The translations under genes and the position numbers were made by a program. Positions 55,183-64,000 of a stretch of 64,000 bases of DNA are shown here, piece after piece. Numbering within the stretch: position 1 is the first letter of the stretch; every line of letters begins with the position of its first letter. Origin of the DNA: Sulfurimonas sp. (GTDB lineage Bacteria; Campylobacterota; Campylobacteria; Campylobacterales; Sulfurimonadaceae). The stretch covers positions 56,948 through 120,947 of the forward strand of contig JALUWV010000115.1 of assembly GCA_027019335.1 (NCBI GenBank). Direction: 5' to 3'. A model generated the notes under the pieces. It was not told the origin of the DNA. It ran no database searches and worked only from the letters and a program-made list of their open reading frames with translations.

Positions 55183-55733
55183 ATGTACCCAAATATACGA
55201 GAGAAATTTTCGAGCGATTAAGTAAGGGAAACTTTATTTGTCAAAATGCTCCCGATACATTCGAGAAGAGACTTTTTGATATCTGTGAACAAAATGTAGA
55301 GACACTAGAAAAATATTTTTCTCCTATTGGTTTTGAACTCAAATACGGCTCAGGTTATTTCTACTTTTCTAAAGAGTTGCAAGAGAATCAAGTGGAAGCA
55401 AAACTTGAAAATCTTTTACATTTACTTGATTATGTAGAGATGTTTTTGCAGTTTGATGAGTATTTTACTGTAGGTTGGAGAGGAACTCCTATAGCCTTAG
55501 CAGAAGCTGCAACAGATAATGTTGTTATTAAAGAACGGATTGAAAAGATACGAGGACTCTCAGGAGACAACTTGTTTAAAAGGTGCGAAGATATTTTTTT
55601 GAAAATGAAAAAGGATGGCTATATGGCACTCGAAAATGAGTATGAAAAACGCTATGTTGTCTTGACCTCTTATGAGTATCTCGTAGATTTTTTTAAAAAT
55701 GTGAAAGAGGTAGAACATCATGAACCAGCTTAA
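55179..55733 (+). CDS. jetB: Wadjet/MksE-like subunit JetB
   Basis: A 184-residue mostly helical protein with winged-helix character (the LKYGSGYFYFSKELQ strand pair near 55, then VEMFLQFDEYFTVGWRGTPIALAEA). Its size and location between JetA and the SMC gene match MukE/MksE, which binds kleisin and DNA. Its start overlaps jetA by four bases and its end overlaps jetC by 14 bases. Confidence 0.78.
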   Translation: MNVPKYTREIFERLSKGNFICQNAPDTFEKRLFDICEQNVETLEKYFSPIGFELKYGSGYFYFSKELQENQVEAKLENLLHLLDYVEMFLQFDEYFTVGWRGTPIALAEAATDNVVIKERIEKIRGLSGDNLFKRCEDIFLKMKKDGYMALENEYEKRYVVLTSYEYLVDFFKNVKEVEHHEPA

Positions 55734-58700
55734 GTCGATTACTTATATAAACGCCGCTTCTATCCCTTTTGCTAAAGTAAACTTAGATGGGAACACACTG
55801 ATGGTTGGTGCCAATGGTGCGGGAAAAACGACTGTCTTACGCTCAGCATTATACTTCTATGGCGTCCATGAAAATAGTGCTTTGGGGATTAATATACGTA
55901 AGAAAAAAGGATTTACCGATTATTATTTTCATGAACTCAACTCTTTTATAGCCTATCGTTATACAAATCATGTAGGCAATGTTTTAGTTATCGCTTACAG
56001 AAGTGGGAGTTCTAACATCAAGTTTAAGTTTGTACTTGAGAGAGAACCTATAGATGATATGGAACTTTTTTTTGACAATAGAATTGGAAAATCTCCAGAA
56101 GAACTTTGGAAAAAGCTCAATAGCTTAGGGTATAGTGTTAGTGGAAGTGTCTCAAAACTTGCTGATTACCGACATATAATTTATGGTAATGCAGGCGATG
56201 CTTATAAACAATATGCTTTTTTTCATTCTAAGGATGATTATCGTAACTTTATACATGTACTTTCCAATATTTTTATAAACTCCAAATTAGATGCATCTAG
56301 TATACAAAAAACTATTTCAAATGCGATAGCAGGTTTTGAACCGATTGACCTTGAGCAGATAGATAGAAGCATTGATGATTTTCAACAAAAATATAATGAT
56401 GTTACCAAATTTGAAGCGAGTAAAGGGACTGTAGATAACATTTTAAATACTTTACTTGAGTATGAAGATGTAAACAAAAGTAGTGAAGAGAGTATTGCAC
56501 AACTCTTGAGTAATGAAAAAGCTTTTCTACTTCAAAAAGAGAGTTTAGAAGAAAAAATAGCTGATGACGAATTGCTTTTTAAAGAAACTTCAGAACAATT
56601 TCAAACACAAGAAAAAAACTATAAAGAAGAGAAAAAAGTTCTTGAAAAAGATATAACGATTTTAGTAAGTCAAATTGAGATAGCTGAAGAAAAAAAACGA
56701 AACTATCAAAATGAACAAATAGATGAAAAATTACAACTGTATGCTACAAAAGAAAAAGTACAAACAGAGTATGCAACAGCTGAAAAAAAGTTGCTAGAAT
56801 TGACAAGTACTCAAAGTACGATTACAGAGAAATTTGCGAAATTGCGTGAAACTGAAGAGAGTAGTTTTCATCAGAAGATACAAGATATAGATACAAATAT
56901 TCTAACACTCAATCAAGAGTTTCAAGATAAACGTGAGCAAATGAATGCAGAGAAAGAAAATGAAATCCAAGAACTTTATAGCAACTCAAGCAGACAAATC
57001 GAGGTATTGAATCAATCTTTAAAAGAGAGTAATGAGAGAAAAGAAAATGCTTTTAAAAGTAAGATTGAATCAGAAAATAAGATATTTTTAGAAGAGGAAC
57101 TAGCAAAATTATCAGAGAAATATACTGAGGATAAAACACATTACGATGATGCACTCAATATAATTGAAAAGTTTAAACTCAGCTTAGAACATATAACTAC
57201 AAAGATAAATGCACAAGAGAAAGAACAAGAGCTTCGTTTAGATGCATTAGAAAAGAGTTTTTTCCCTAGACTACAAAAAAAGCAAGAAGACATCCAAGAA
57301 CTTATGCAATTTTTAAATGTAAAAAAAGATACATTTCTAGGTTTTATAAAAGAGATACAACATCCACATGAAGAGACAATTGTTGCATTACTTAAAAATG
57401 AAGTTTTGCTAAATACAAAACTTGCACCTAGTTTTTCAATGCAGACAGATACATTTTTTGGGCTAAATGTAGATACCAATAATTTGGAAGATTCAAACTA
57501 TTCAAAAGAGAATATTTTAAGAAAAATAGCAAGCTTTGAGTCACAGATAAAAACTTTAGAAAAAGAGAAAAAAGTACAAATCGATGTTTTAAATAATGAG
57601 TTTAAAAATAGACTCAATCGCTTAAGGCGAGAATATCGTAATTATAAAGAACTTTTGGACACAACAGAACACAAAATTCCAAAATTAAAAAGTGAATATC
57701 TAAAAAGTGAAGATACTTTCAAAGAGTGTAAAGAAGAATCATTCAGACTAAAAGAAGAAGCTGTTGCAAAGACAGAAGCTTTATATGTAGAATGTGCATT
57801 AAAACATAGCCATCTTGAGAAGCAACTGGAAGCGTATGAAAAAGAGATGAAAGTTAATAGAGAAAGCATAGTACAAAAATATAAAGAGATTAAAAGTAGG
57901 GCTGAAAAAGAGAAAATTGAAAAAGAAAGATTGTATAAATCTGCTAAAATCACTGAAAAAGAATTCTATATAAAAAATATTGAGAGGATAAATAGTGATG
58001 AATCTAAAGCACTTATGCAAGATGGTGTTGATGCAGAATTATTGTCTAAATATCAAAATGTATTACAAGGACTTAAAAATCAACTCAATCAAATTAATGC
58101 TGTGGAAGAGTTGGTAGTTCGCTATAAACATGATAAAGACGAACATTTTGACCCCTTAGAAAAGAAGTGCTTACAACGAGATTCTTTAGTATCTAAAGAA
58201 GAAGAAAAAGTGAATGATTTTAGACTCTTGAAAAATAAATATAAAGAAAAGCTGGCACAACTATCGAATACACTAGAGAGTAATCACAGTACTTTTAATA
58301 AGATAAAAAATGATTTAGACTCAATGCAAAAATCGTTAAATATCAATGCTCTTCTTAAGGAAAAAATATCTAAAGATAAACTGAGTTCCATGGAAGCGAA
58401 TAGTGAACTATTAGAGGATATTGTACGCAAAATTCTTTCTTTAGGAGACCAAGAAAAGAAGTTGATCGATGCCATGCGAACGAAACAAGATTTATTTTAT
58501 AGGAATTTTGAAGTGGACAATAGTTTGGACTTGACTTTACCCAGTGATGGAAGTGTTAAAGAGGTCATTAAAAATGCCTATGAACTCAAAAACTTTATGC
58601 TTGATGGAAAACTTGAAGAGTTTGAAGAGGAAATATCGGGTCTTTTTAGTTTAACCATAAATCAATTAACAAAGCAGACAGAATCTTTGTTAGAAGCACG

Positions 58701-59358
58701 ACAAAATGTTGATGGGATTGTGAGTAAAATCAGAAAGATGTTGCGTGATTTAGAAGGTATCAGTGTCATTGATAGTATCGATTTAAGAACACAGCAAAGT
58801 AGTAACTCTATTTTGGCGAAACTTGAAAAGCTTAAAACATTGAATGATGAATATAATTTCGTTGGTCAAGCAGACCTCTTTAATTTTGATAAGCCGAAAA
58901 ATAAAAATGCTAAAGAAGCGATACATATCATAGATACATTACGTAAAGAGCTTGAGAGAACTAGCAAAAAAGAGCTACTTCTTGATGATACATACGCACT
59001 TGAGATACGAGCAAGTGAAAATGGAAATGACACAGGTTGGCAAGTTTCTTTAGATGAAGTAGGCTCAAATGGGACAGATGTTATGATTAAAACTATCGTC
59101 AATATCGCAATGTTATCTATTTCATTAGGATTTAAAGCCAATACTAAAAGTAAAACATATTTTCATTGTATTTTGGATGAGATTGGTGTGCTTCACCCAT
59201 CGTATCTCAAAGAGTTAATATCTTTTGCAAACAACAAACAGATAAGATTTTTAAATGGTGCTCCAAATAGACAACTTGTCAGTAGCTTTAAAAGGATATA
59301 TCTTCTGATGAATAAAAATCAAAATACGATGATAAAACCATTGTTAAGTCAGCAATAA
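55720..59358 (+). CDS. jetC: Wadjet/MksB-like SMC ATPase JetC
   Basis: A 1212-residue SMC-type ATPase. The N-terminal head has Walker A VGANGAGKTTVLRS (29-42). Two long coiled-coil arms, very rich in Glu and Lys, occupy about 240-560 and 610-980, with a hinge-like break around 560-610. The C-terminal head holds the signature EVGSNGTDVMIKT and Walker B HCILDEIGVL near 1148. In Wadjet systems this motor extrudes DNA loops on plasmids. It starts within the last codons of jetB, and jetD follows after 2 nt. Confidence 0.92.
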   Translation: MNQLKSITYINAASIPFAKVNLDGNTLMVGANGAGKTTVLRSALYFYGVHENSALGINIRKKKGFTDYYFHELNSFIAYRYTNHVGNVLVIAYRSGSSNIKFKFVLEREPIDDMELFFDNRIGKSPEELWKKLNSLGYSVSGSVSKLADYRHIIYGNAGDAYKQYAFFHSKDDYRNFIHVLSNIFINSKLDASSIQKTISNAIAGFEPIDLEQIDRSIDDFQQKYNDVTKFEASKGTVDNILNTLLEYEDVNKSSEESIAQLLSNEKAFLLQKESLEEKIADDELLFKETSEQFQTQEKNYKEEKKVLEKDITILVSQIEIAEEKKRNYQNEQIDEKLQLYATKEKVQTEYATAEKKLLELTSTQSTITEKFAKLRETEESSFHQKIQDIDTNILTLNQEFQDKREQMNAEKENEIQELYSNSSRQIEVLNQSLKESNERKENAFKSKIESENKIFLEEELAKLSEKYTEDKTHYDDALNIIEKFKLSLEHITTKINAQEKEQELRLDALEKSFFPRLQKKQEDIQELMQFLNVKKDTFLGFIKEIQHPHEETIVALLKNEVLLNTKLAPSFSMQTDTFFGLNVDTNNLEDSNYSKENILRKIASFESQIKTLEKEKKVQIDVLNNEFKNRLNRLRREYRNYKELLDTTEHKIPKLKSEYLKSEDTFKECKEESFRLKEEAVAKTEALYVECALKHSHLEKQLEAYEKEMKVNRESIVQKYKEIKSRAEKEKIEKERLYKSAKITEKEFYIKNIERINSDESKALMQDGVDAELLSKYQNVLQGLKNQLNQINAVEELVVRYKHDKDEHFDPLEKKCLQRDSLVSKEEEKVNDFRLLKNKYKEKLAQLSNTLESNHSTFNKIKNDLDSMQKSLNINALLKEKISKDKLSSMEANSELLEDIVRKILSLGDQEKKLIDAMRTKQDLFYRNFEVDNSLDLTLPSDGSVKEVIKNAYELKNFMLDGKLEEFEEEISGLFSLTINQLTKQTESLLEARQNVDGIVSKIRKMLRDLEGISVIDSIDLRTQQSSNSILAKLEKLKTLNDEYNFVGQADLFNFDKPKNKNAKEAIHIIDTLRKELERTSKKELLLDDTYALEIRASENGNDTGWQVSLDEVGSNGTDVMIKTIVNIAMLSISLGFKANTKSKTYFHCILDEIGVLHPSYLKELISFANNKQIRFLNGAPNRQLVSSFKRIYLLMNKNQNTMIKPLLSQQ

Positions 59359-59360
59359 AG

Positions 59361-60353
59361 ATGACTGCTCAAACAAGAAAGATACTCGAAGAATTTTTTG
59401 AAGTCGGTGAAATGAGTTCTAAGAAATTTAAAAATAGTTCTCTTTTAAACATACTTAAAGAGCATAAAATTGTTACAATAAATCAAGTAGGTAAAACTCG
59501 AAGTATGGTAAAACTTCTGGACAAAAAGTATTTTATTGATTTTTTAAAAGTTGAATTTTCTGTTGATATAACGCAAACATGGTCTCAAGTAGTCGAAGAT
59601 TCTTCTTTAGAAAGTGGATTAAAAGAAGCTTTAATCGCGAAGCCGATTGAAATTAGAACAAAAAGCTATCAAGAGATTGTTCAAAACATTGTGATGAGAC
59701 GAGACTTTATTCAAAAGGGAATGACAAACCGTCAAATCAGTGCAATACTGTTTTGGGGATTGTCTAAAGAACTTGATAGTAGAAAAGATATTGTGCATAT
59801 ATTGGAAGGTAATTCACCAGAAGTAATGTTAAATGTTTGTAGCGCATCTCATGACTTTTCTGAAATTTTATTTATTGAAAACTATGATACTTATGTGGAT
59901 TATATAAGTAAAAAAAAGTTAAAAGATACACTCATCGTTTACAGTGCTGGTTTTAGTACATCAGCGCTGAGGATTCGGGAAAAAGATGGGTGTTCTTTGC
60001 ATTACTCAAATCAGGATAAACTTGATATGAGCAGTCGTCATCGGTTTGAATCTTGGCTCTATAAAGAGTCTCAAGAACCAATAAATATCTCATTTTTTGG
60101 CGATTTTGATTTTGCTGGGGTAAGTATATTGAGTGCTTTACGAAAAATATTTCCTAGCATAACTATGCATAAAAAAGCTTATGACAGTATGCTAGAGGAA
60201 GTAACAAATGGGAATGCTCATTCACCAGAAATGGCATCAAAAGAACATCAAAAAGACCCTCACAAGATAAATGATAGTTACTGTGATGATGTTTTATTAC
60301 CTGCGATGCGAGAGCATGGTTTTTATGATCAAGAAGGTGTTGTCTTTTTTTAG
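59361..60353 (+). CDS. jetD: Wadjet/MksG TOPRIM nuclease-like subunit JetD
   Basis: A 330-residue protein: a winged-helix N-terminal part, a central region, then a TOPRIM-type domain like topoisomerase VI (IENYDTYVDY with the catalytic Glu, SFFGDFDFAGVSIL with the Asp pair near 248) and a C-terminal acid-rich segment. In Wadjet, JetD cleaves extruded DNA circles. It is the last gene of the run and meets a convergent [2Fe-2S] gene, overlapping by four bases at the stops. Presence of this nuclease argues for plasmid defence rather than pure chromosome organisation. Confidence 0.88.
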   Translation: MTAQTRKILEEFFEVGEMSSKKFKNSSLLNILKEHKIVTINQVGKTRSMVKLLDKKYFIDFLKVEFSVDITQTWSQVVEDSSLESGLKEALIAKPIEIRTKSYQEIVQNIVMRRDFIQKGMTNRQISAILFWGLSKELDSRKDIVHILEGNSPEVMLNVCSASHDFSEILFIENYDTYVDYISKKKLKDTLIVYSAGFSTSALRIREKDGCSLHYSNQDKLDMSSRHRFESWLYKESQEPINISFFGDFDFAGVSILSALRKIFPSITMHKKAYDSMLEEVTNGNAHSPEMASKEHQKDPHKINDSYCDDVLLPAMREHGFYDQEGVVFF

Positions 60354-60571
60354 ACTTCGCCTCTTTGAACCATAGCAAGTACTAAAGGAAGATTCAGACC
60401 ATCGTTGTGAAAACCTTCATCTTGGCAGGACTCACATTTGTCGCCCATGGGACAGATAACATTTTCTAAAAGTGCCTCAAGTGTTGTCAGATTATTTTCT
60501 TTTGCACAGTCTGCAATATCTTTTACTGTCAAACTGTTGCAAACACAGATTTCTGTATCTAAATCTATCAT
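60350..60571 (-). CDS. Bfd-like [2Fe-2S] protein
   Basis: A 73-residue protein with the Bfd fold pattern: CVCN near residue 9, TVKDIADCAKENNLTTLEALL, then CPMGDKCESC near 45. Four cysteines for a [2Fe-2S] cluster are available, with an extra Cys nearby. Bfd proteins pass electrons to bacterioferritin or act as a redox sensor. The 63-nt spacer to the divergent ribB holds its AAAGG ribosome site. The C-terminal tail (about 52-73) extends past the core fold. Confidence 0.85.
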   Translation of the reverse strand: MIDLDTEICVCNSLTVKDIADCAKENNLTTLEALLENVICPMGDKCESCQDEGFHNDGLNLPLVLAMVQRGEV

Positions 60572-60601
60572 GAATTTTACCTTTTTTAATAATGATTGCT
60601 A

Positions 60602-60607
60602 TATAAT
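60602..60607 (+). promoter_or_regulatory. Promoter -10 of ribB
   Basis: TATAAT in the divergent 63-nt spacer, 28 nt before the ribB ATG at 60635. A TATTAT overlapping it on the other strand could serve the Bfd-like gene. No FMN riboswitch-like structure fits in this short leader. Confidence 0.5.
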
Positions 60608-60634
60608 ACAAAAAAATAACTAAAAAGAGAATAA

Positions 60635-61663
60635 ATGACACCAATAAAAAGAGTCCTTGAAGCCATTGAAGAGATTAAAAAGGGCAATATGGTCATTATG
60701 ATTGATGATGAAGATAGAGAAAATGAGGGTGATTTAGTGTATGCTGCAGCCTTTAGTTCACCACAACATGTCAATTTTATGGCAACAAATGCACGCGGTC
60801 TTATCTGTGTTGCATTGAGTAAGTCTATCGCGACAAAACTCGATTTGAACCCAATGGTAAGTTCAAATACCTCTTCTTATGAGACGGCATTTACTGTCTC
60901 TGTTGATGCGAAAGATGCCTTAACTGGAATCTCTGCAGGAGAGCGTAACGATACCATCAAAATTCTAGCAAATCCTATTGCAAAAGCAGATGAGCTTGTA
61001 AAACCAGGGCATATTTTTCCACTTATCGCAAAAGAGGGTGGTACACTTATACGCACAGGGCATACAGAGGGTTCTGTTGATATTTGTCGTTTGGCAGGAC
61101 TCAGTGAAGCAGGTGTTATTTGTGAAATTATTAAAGAAGATGGAACTATGGCTCGCCGTGATGACTTAGATGTATTTGGTGAAAAACATAATCTAAAAAC
61201 TGTTTTCATCTCTGATATTGTAGAGTATAGATTGGCGAATGAGTCTTTAGTTGAAGTGAAAAATGTTGAAGAGATTGAGTTCTTTGGTGTAAAAGTCACA
61301 CAACATACTTTTAGTGACCATGATGGCATTGAACATACTGCTATAGAATTTTACTCAAGTGGAACAGTCTCAAATGTACGAGTGCATAATGTCATTCCGG
61401 ACAGAGAACTTCTTTTAAATCAAGCCAAATACAATAACCTTGTTGCCTCAATAGAGTACTTAAAAAAGAACAGTGGGCTATTAGTTTTTATCAATAAAAC
61501 ACAACATCAAGATAATTCTGCACCAAAAGAGTTTGGTATCGGTGCGCAGATTATTAAATCTTTTGGAGTTTCAAAAATGAATCTTATCACCTCTATGAAA
61601 GAGAGTGATTTTGTAGGTTTAAGTGGTTTTGGACTAGAGGTAAATGAGCTCATCAGAGTTTAA
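60635..61663 (+). CDS. ribB: 3,4-dihydroxy-2-butanone 4-phosphate synthase with degenerate GTP cyclohydrolase II domain
   Basis: The N-terminal half (1 to about 200) is RibB: EEIKKGNMVIMIDDEDRENEGDLVYAA, FMATNARGLICVAL, GHTEGSVDICRLAG and the acidic metal residues. It makes the four-carbon unit of riboflavin from ribulose 5-phosphate. The C-terminal 140 residues align in outline with RibA, but the zinc cysteines and the catalytic core are not visible. As I recall, Campylobacterota RibBA proteins share this, so a separate RibA probably exists elsewhere in the genome. It is a promoter-proximal single gene. Confidence 0.9.
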   Translation: MTPIKRVLEAIEEIKKGNMVIMIDDEDRENEGDLVYAAAFSSPQHVNFMATNARGLICVALSKSIATKLDLNPMVSSNTSSYETAFTVSVDAKDALTGISAGERNDTIKILANPIAKADELVKPGHIFPLIAKEGGTLIRTGHTEGSVDICRLAGLSEAGVICEIIKEDGTMARRDDLDVFGEKHNLKTVFISDIVEYRLANESLVEVKNVEEIEFFGVKVTQHTFSDHDGIEHTAIEFYSSGTVSNVRVHNVIPDRELLLNQAKYNNLVASIEYLKKNSGLLVFINKTQHQDNSAPKEFGIGAQIIKSFGVSKMNLITSMKESDFVGLSGFGLEVNELIRV

Positions 61664-61671
61664 AAGATGCA

Positions 61672-62241
61672 TTAGATAGAAGTGTTTATAAATGCTTCTA
61701 TCTCTGCAACGATAGCTTCGATACTTCCTTCTCCTGAAATGACTTTTAAAAGTTTTTTCTCTTTGTAAAAATCTTGAATGGCTTGGAGTGGTTCAAGATA
61801 AACTTGCATACGATTGTTAAAAACTTCACTGTTATCATCTACACCACGATTTCTACCAAGAACTCTATCTCTCGCTGTTGCTTCACTTACTCGCACTTCA
61901 ATGATATTTGCAAGAACAACAGAGCTATCTTCGTTTAAAAAGGCTTCAAGAGCATCCATCTGCTCAATACTTCGTGGATAGCCATCTAAGATGACAATAT
62001 CTGTAGGTGAATTTTTGATAGCATTTGTAATGGTTGTTATGGCAATGTTGATAGGAACGATGAGTCCCTTGTTCACAAAACCTTCTATCTCACGACCAAG
62101 CACACTTCCACTCGCAACTTCTGCACGAAGCATATCTCCAGTAGAGTAGTGTGTTATATTTGCATTGTTTTTGGCTATAAGTTCAGCATCAGTTGTTTTA
62201 CCAGAGCCAGGCGCTCCGATAATTAGAAAAAGTTTTTTCAT
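61672..62241 (-). CDS. adk: Adenylate kinase
   Basis: A 189-residue nucleotide kinase. P-loop GAPGSGKTT near residue 8, [20 protein letters not shown] near 35, [16 protein letters not shown] near 86 and the RNRGVDDN lid segment are visible. The lid is short (no zinc Cys), as in many Campylobacterota. It maintains the ATP/ADP/AMP balance. Its ATG overlaps the aspS stop by one base. Confidence 0.95.
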   Translation of the reverse strand: MKKLFLIIGAPGSGKTTDAELIAKNNANITHYSTGDMLRAEVASGSVLGREIEGFVNKGLIVPINIAITTITNAIKNSPTDIVILDGYPRSIEQMDALEAFLNEDSSVVLANIIEVRVSEATARDRVLGRNRGVDDNSEVFNNRMQVYLEPLQAIQDFYKEKKLLKVISGEGSIEAIVAEIEAFINTSI

Positions 62242-63998
62242 TATGATTTCGCTTGTTCTCTAAGACGAATGTGTAAGTCACGAAGTTGAGTGTTGTCCAC
62301 TTCACTCGGTGCATTTGTAAGAACACAAGATGCTTTTTGTGTTTTAGGAAATGCAATAACATCACGGATACTTGCTGTTTTAGAGATTAACATCATAAGT
62401 CTATCAAAACCTAAAGCAAAACCACCATGTGGAGGCGCACCAAATTTGAGTGCATCAAGTAAGAAACCAAATTTTTCTTGCGCTTCTTCTTCTTCAATGC
62501 CTAACAGTTTAAATACCTCTTCTTGTACCTCTTCTTTGTGAATACGAATAGACCCACCACCAAGTTCAGTACCATTGAGAACGATGTCGTAAGCAATAGA
62601 TTCTATCTCTTCTGGGTCTTCTTTGTTTGTGTCTTTTGGTTGTGTAAATGGATGGTGAAGTGCTTTCACACGACCATCTTCTACTTCAAACATAGGAAAA
62701 TCAACAACCCATACAAATTCAAAAGCATTTTCATCGACAAGGTTCATTTTTTCATGTTCAGCGATGAAGTTTCTAAAACGCCCCATATAATCCCAAACAG
62801 TTTTTTTCTCGCCAGCACCAAAGAAAACAACATCACCAACTTCAAGTTCTGTTGTTTTGATAAGAAGTGCAATATCTTCTTGGGTAAAGAATTTCACAAG
62901 AGGACCCTTGAGACCATCTTCTTTCATTTGGAAGTATCCAAGACCATGCGCACCAAATTTGCGTACAAAATCTTCAAAACCTTTCATCTCGCGTTTAGAA
63001 AATACTAAATCAGCACCAGGTACTTTGAGTGCTTTGATACGGTTGTTTTTTGGGTCTTTTGCGATATTTGTAAAGATTTCGTTATCACAACGGCTAAAGA
63101 TATCAAGTACATCAACCATTTTTAAGTCATATCGTAAATCAGGTTTATCAGAACCATAAAATTCCATAGCATCATTGTATGTGATACGGTTAAATGGAGG
63201 TTTTACTGGAACATCACATGCATCAAACATAGCTACAAGTAAATCTTCTGCTACTTTCATCACATCTTCTTGGTTACAAAAGCTCATCTCGACATCTATT
63301 TGAGTAAATTCAGGTTGTCTATCTGCTCGTAAATCTTCATCACGGAAACATTTTGCGATTTGGAAGTATCTATCAAAGCCACCAACCATCAAAAGTTGTT
63401 TGAAAAGTTGTGGTGATTGTGGCAGTGCATAAAATTCGCCACTATGCACACGAGAAGGGACAAGATAATCTCTTGCTCCCTCTGGAGTTGATTTTGTGAG
63501 GATTGGTGTTTCTACTTCTAAGAAACCATTTGCATCTAAAATATTTCGTGCTGCAATCGCTGCTTTTGAACGCAGGCGAAATACATTATATAAAGATGGG
63601 TCGCGGAGTTCTAAGTAACGGTATTTTAGAGTTGTCTCTTCACCAACTTTTTTATCACCAATGACAAATGGAAGTGCAGCAGACTTGTTTTCTATAATAA
63701 GCTCTGTAACGATTATCTCAATAGCTCCTGTTTTTAAACGTGGGTTTGTTAAACCTTCTCCACGTAAACGAACCTTACCTTTTGCTATAAGAACATATTC
63801 ATCTCTTACATCGTTAGCAATTTTATGCGCTTCTTTGCTATCTTCAGGGTCACAAGTAAGCTGGATAAGCCCCGTTTTATCACGTAAATCTATAAAAATA
63901 ATCCCACCGTGGTCACGGTAGTTATTCGCCCAACCTGTTAGAGTAACTTCTTCTCCAACATTTGCTTCACTTAAATCTGTATTGTAATGGCTTCTCAA
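62241..63998 (-). CDS. aspS: Aspartyl-tRNA synthetase
   Basis: A class II aminoacyl-tRNA synthetase, 585 residues: an N-terminal OB-fold anticodon-binding domain (about 15-105), the catalytic domain with motif 2 ([18 protein letters not shown]), a GAD insertion domain (about 290-410) and motif 3 ([10 protein letters not shown]) near 527. It is likely the non-discriminating AspRS type in this phylum, to be inferred only. The ATG is two bases from the window edge, so the gene is complete but its promoter is outside. Confidence 0.97.
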   Translation of the reverse strand: MRSHYNTDLSEANVGEEVTLTGWANNYRDHGGIIFIDLRDKTGLIQLTCDPEDSKEAHKIANDVRDEYVLIAKGKVRLRGEGLTNPRLKTGAIEIIVTELIIENKSAALPFVIGDKKVGEETTLKYRYLELRDPSLYNVFRLRSKAAIAARNILDANGFLEVETPILTKSTPEGARDYLVPSRVHSGEFYALPQSPQLFKQLLMVGGFDRYFQIAKCFRDEDLRADRQPEFTQIDVEMSFCNQEDVMKVAEDLLVAMFDACDVPVKPPFNRITYNDAMEFYGSDKPDLRYDLKMVDVLDIFSRCDNEIFTNIAKDPKNNRIKALKVPGADLVFSKREMKGFEDFVRKFGAHGLGYFQMKEDGLKGPLVKFFTQEDIALLIKTTELEVGDVVFFGAGEKKTVWDYMGRFRNFIAEHEKMNLVDENAFEFVWVVDFPMFEVEDGRVKALHHPFTQPKDTNKEDPEEIESIAYDIVLNGTELGGGSIRIHKEEVQEEVFKLLGIEEEEAQEKFGFLLDALKFGAPPHGGFALGFDRLMMLISKTASIRDVIAFPKTQKASCVLTNAPSEVDNTQLRDLHIRLREQAKS

Positions 63999-64000
63999 AA

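Noticed and set aside
53998-60353. MukBEF-style chromosome condensin without defence role
   Set aside because: A JetD-type TOPRIM protein is the fourth gene; housekeeping MukBEF lacks it. A dual role is not excluded.
60877-61329. 150-residue minus-strand ORF over ribB
   Set aside because: Overlaps the conserved ribB reading frame completely and shows Ser/Pro-rich shadow composition.
62523-63008. 161-residue plus-strand ORF over aspS
   Set aside because: Antisense to AspRS catalytic and GAD regions; Phe/Lys-rich shadow composition.
1-64000. tRNA, rRNA, CRISPR arrays and insertion sequences
   Set aside because: Spacers are short and none showed cloverleaf-like, spaced-repeat or transposase signals on reading; a dedicated scan (tRNAscan, CRISPR finder) would be decisive.

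Overview
The window comes from a low-GC member of the Campylobacterota (Epsilonproteobacteria), most likely a free-living Sulfurimonas/Sulfurovum-type chemolithotroph. The evidence is the gene content and order: a truA-lptF-prepilin peptidase-uppS-coaBC...glmU block, and a TrkA-like/aroB/mscS/mtaB/ftsH-like/bioV block. As I remember them, both orders recur in Campylobacter and Helicobacter. Other evidence is motA-motB-fliP, a RibB whose cyclohydrolase half is degenerate, and TATAAT-type promoters in T-rich spacers. Genes are tightly packed; no gap exceeds 300 bases once the rlmI-like gene is extended past the ORF-track start. I saw no rRNA, tRNA, CRISPR array or insertion sequence.

Left part (1-9,654), mostly minus strand: the first codons of truA, an LptF/LptG permease, prepilin peptidase, uppS and coaBC. 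These are followed by a REC-GGDEF-EAL protein, a divergent HDOD protein, an RlmI-like methyltransferase (apparently without an ATG/GTG/TTG start), glmU, and a PIN/ribbon-helix-helix toxin-antitoxin pair.

Middle left (9,740-28,349, minus strand): nuoA-B-CD-H-I-J-K-L-M-N without nuoE, F or G. It runs on without a visible break into an FAD/pyridine-nucleotide oxidoreductase and four signalling genes: a Cache-HAMP-GAF hybrid histidine kinase, a STAS-like/CheB/CheR fusion, a REC-GGDEF cyclase and a REC-PAS-HD-GYP phosphodiesterase. The NuoD half seems to lack the quinone-site His and Tyr.

Middle (28,464-35,896): a soluble PAS chemoreceptor, a NifU-type Fe-S scaffold, a flavin reductase, a DUF134 regulator, two c-type haem proteins flanking an MFS transporter, and EptA with a PAP2 phosphatase for envelope lipid modification.

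Right middle (35,940-47,963, plus strand): motA, motB, fliP, trmA, a small envelope protein, a TrkA-like protein, aroB, mscS, mtaB, an FtsH paralogue that has lost its zinc-protease motif, a BioV-like esterase and mog.

Right part (48,030-60,353): the most striking stretch. Eight same-strand genes with gaps of 11 nt or less: an M20 peptidase, two ATP-grasp ligases, a large M14 carboxypeptidase, and a complete MukBEF-like complex plus TOPRIM protein (Wadjet/MksBEFG type, JetABCD). The window ends with a Bfd-like [2Fe-2S] protein, ribB(A), adk and aspS. The coupling of a peptide ligase/peptidase module to a Wadjet module is my best candidate for an undescribed system.
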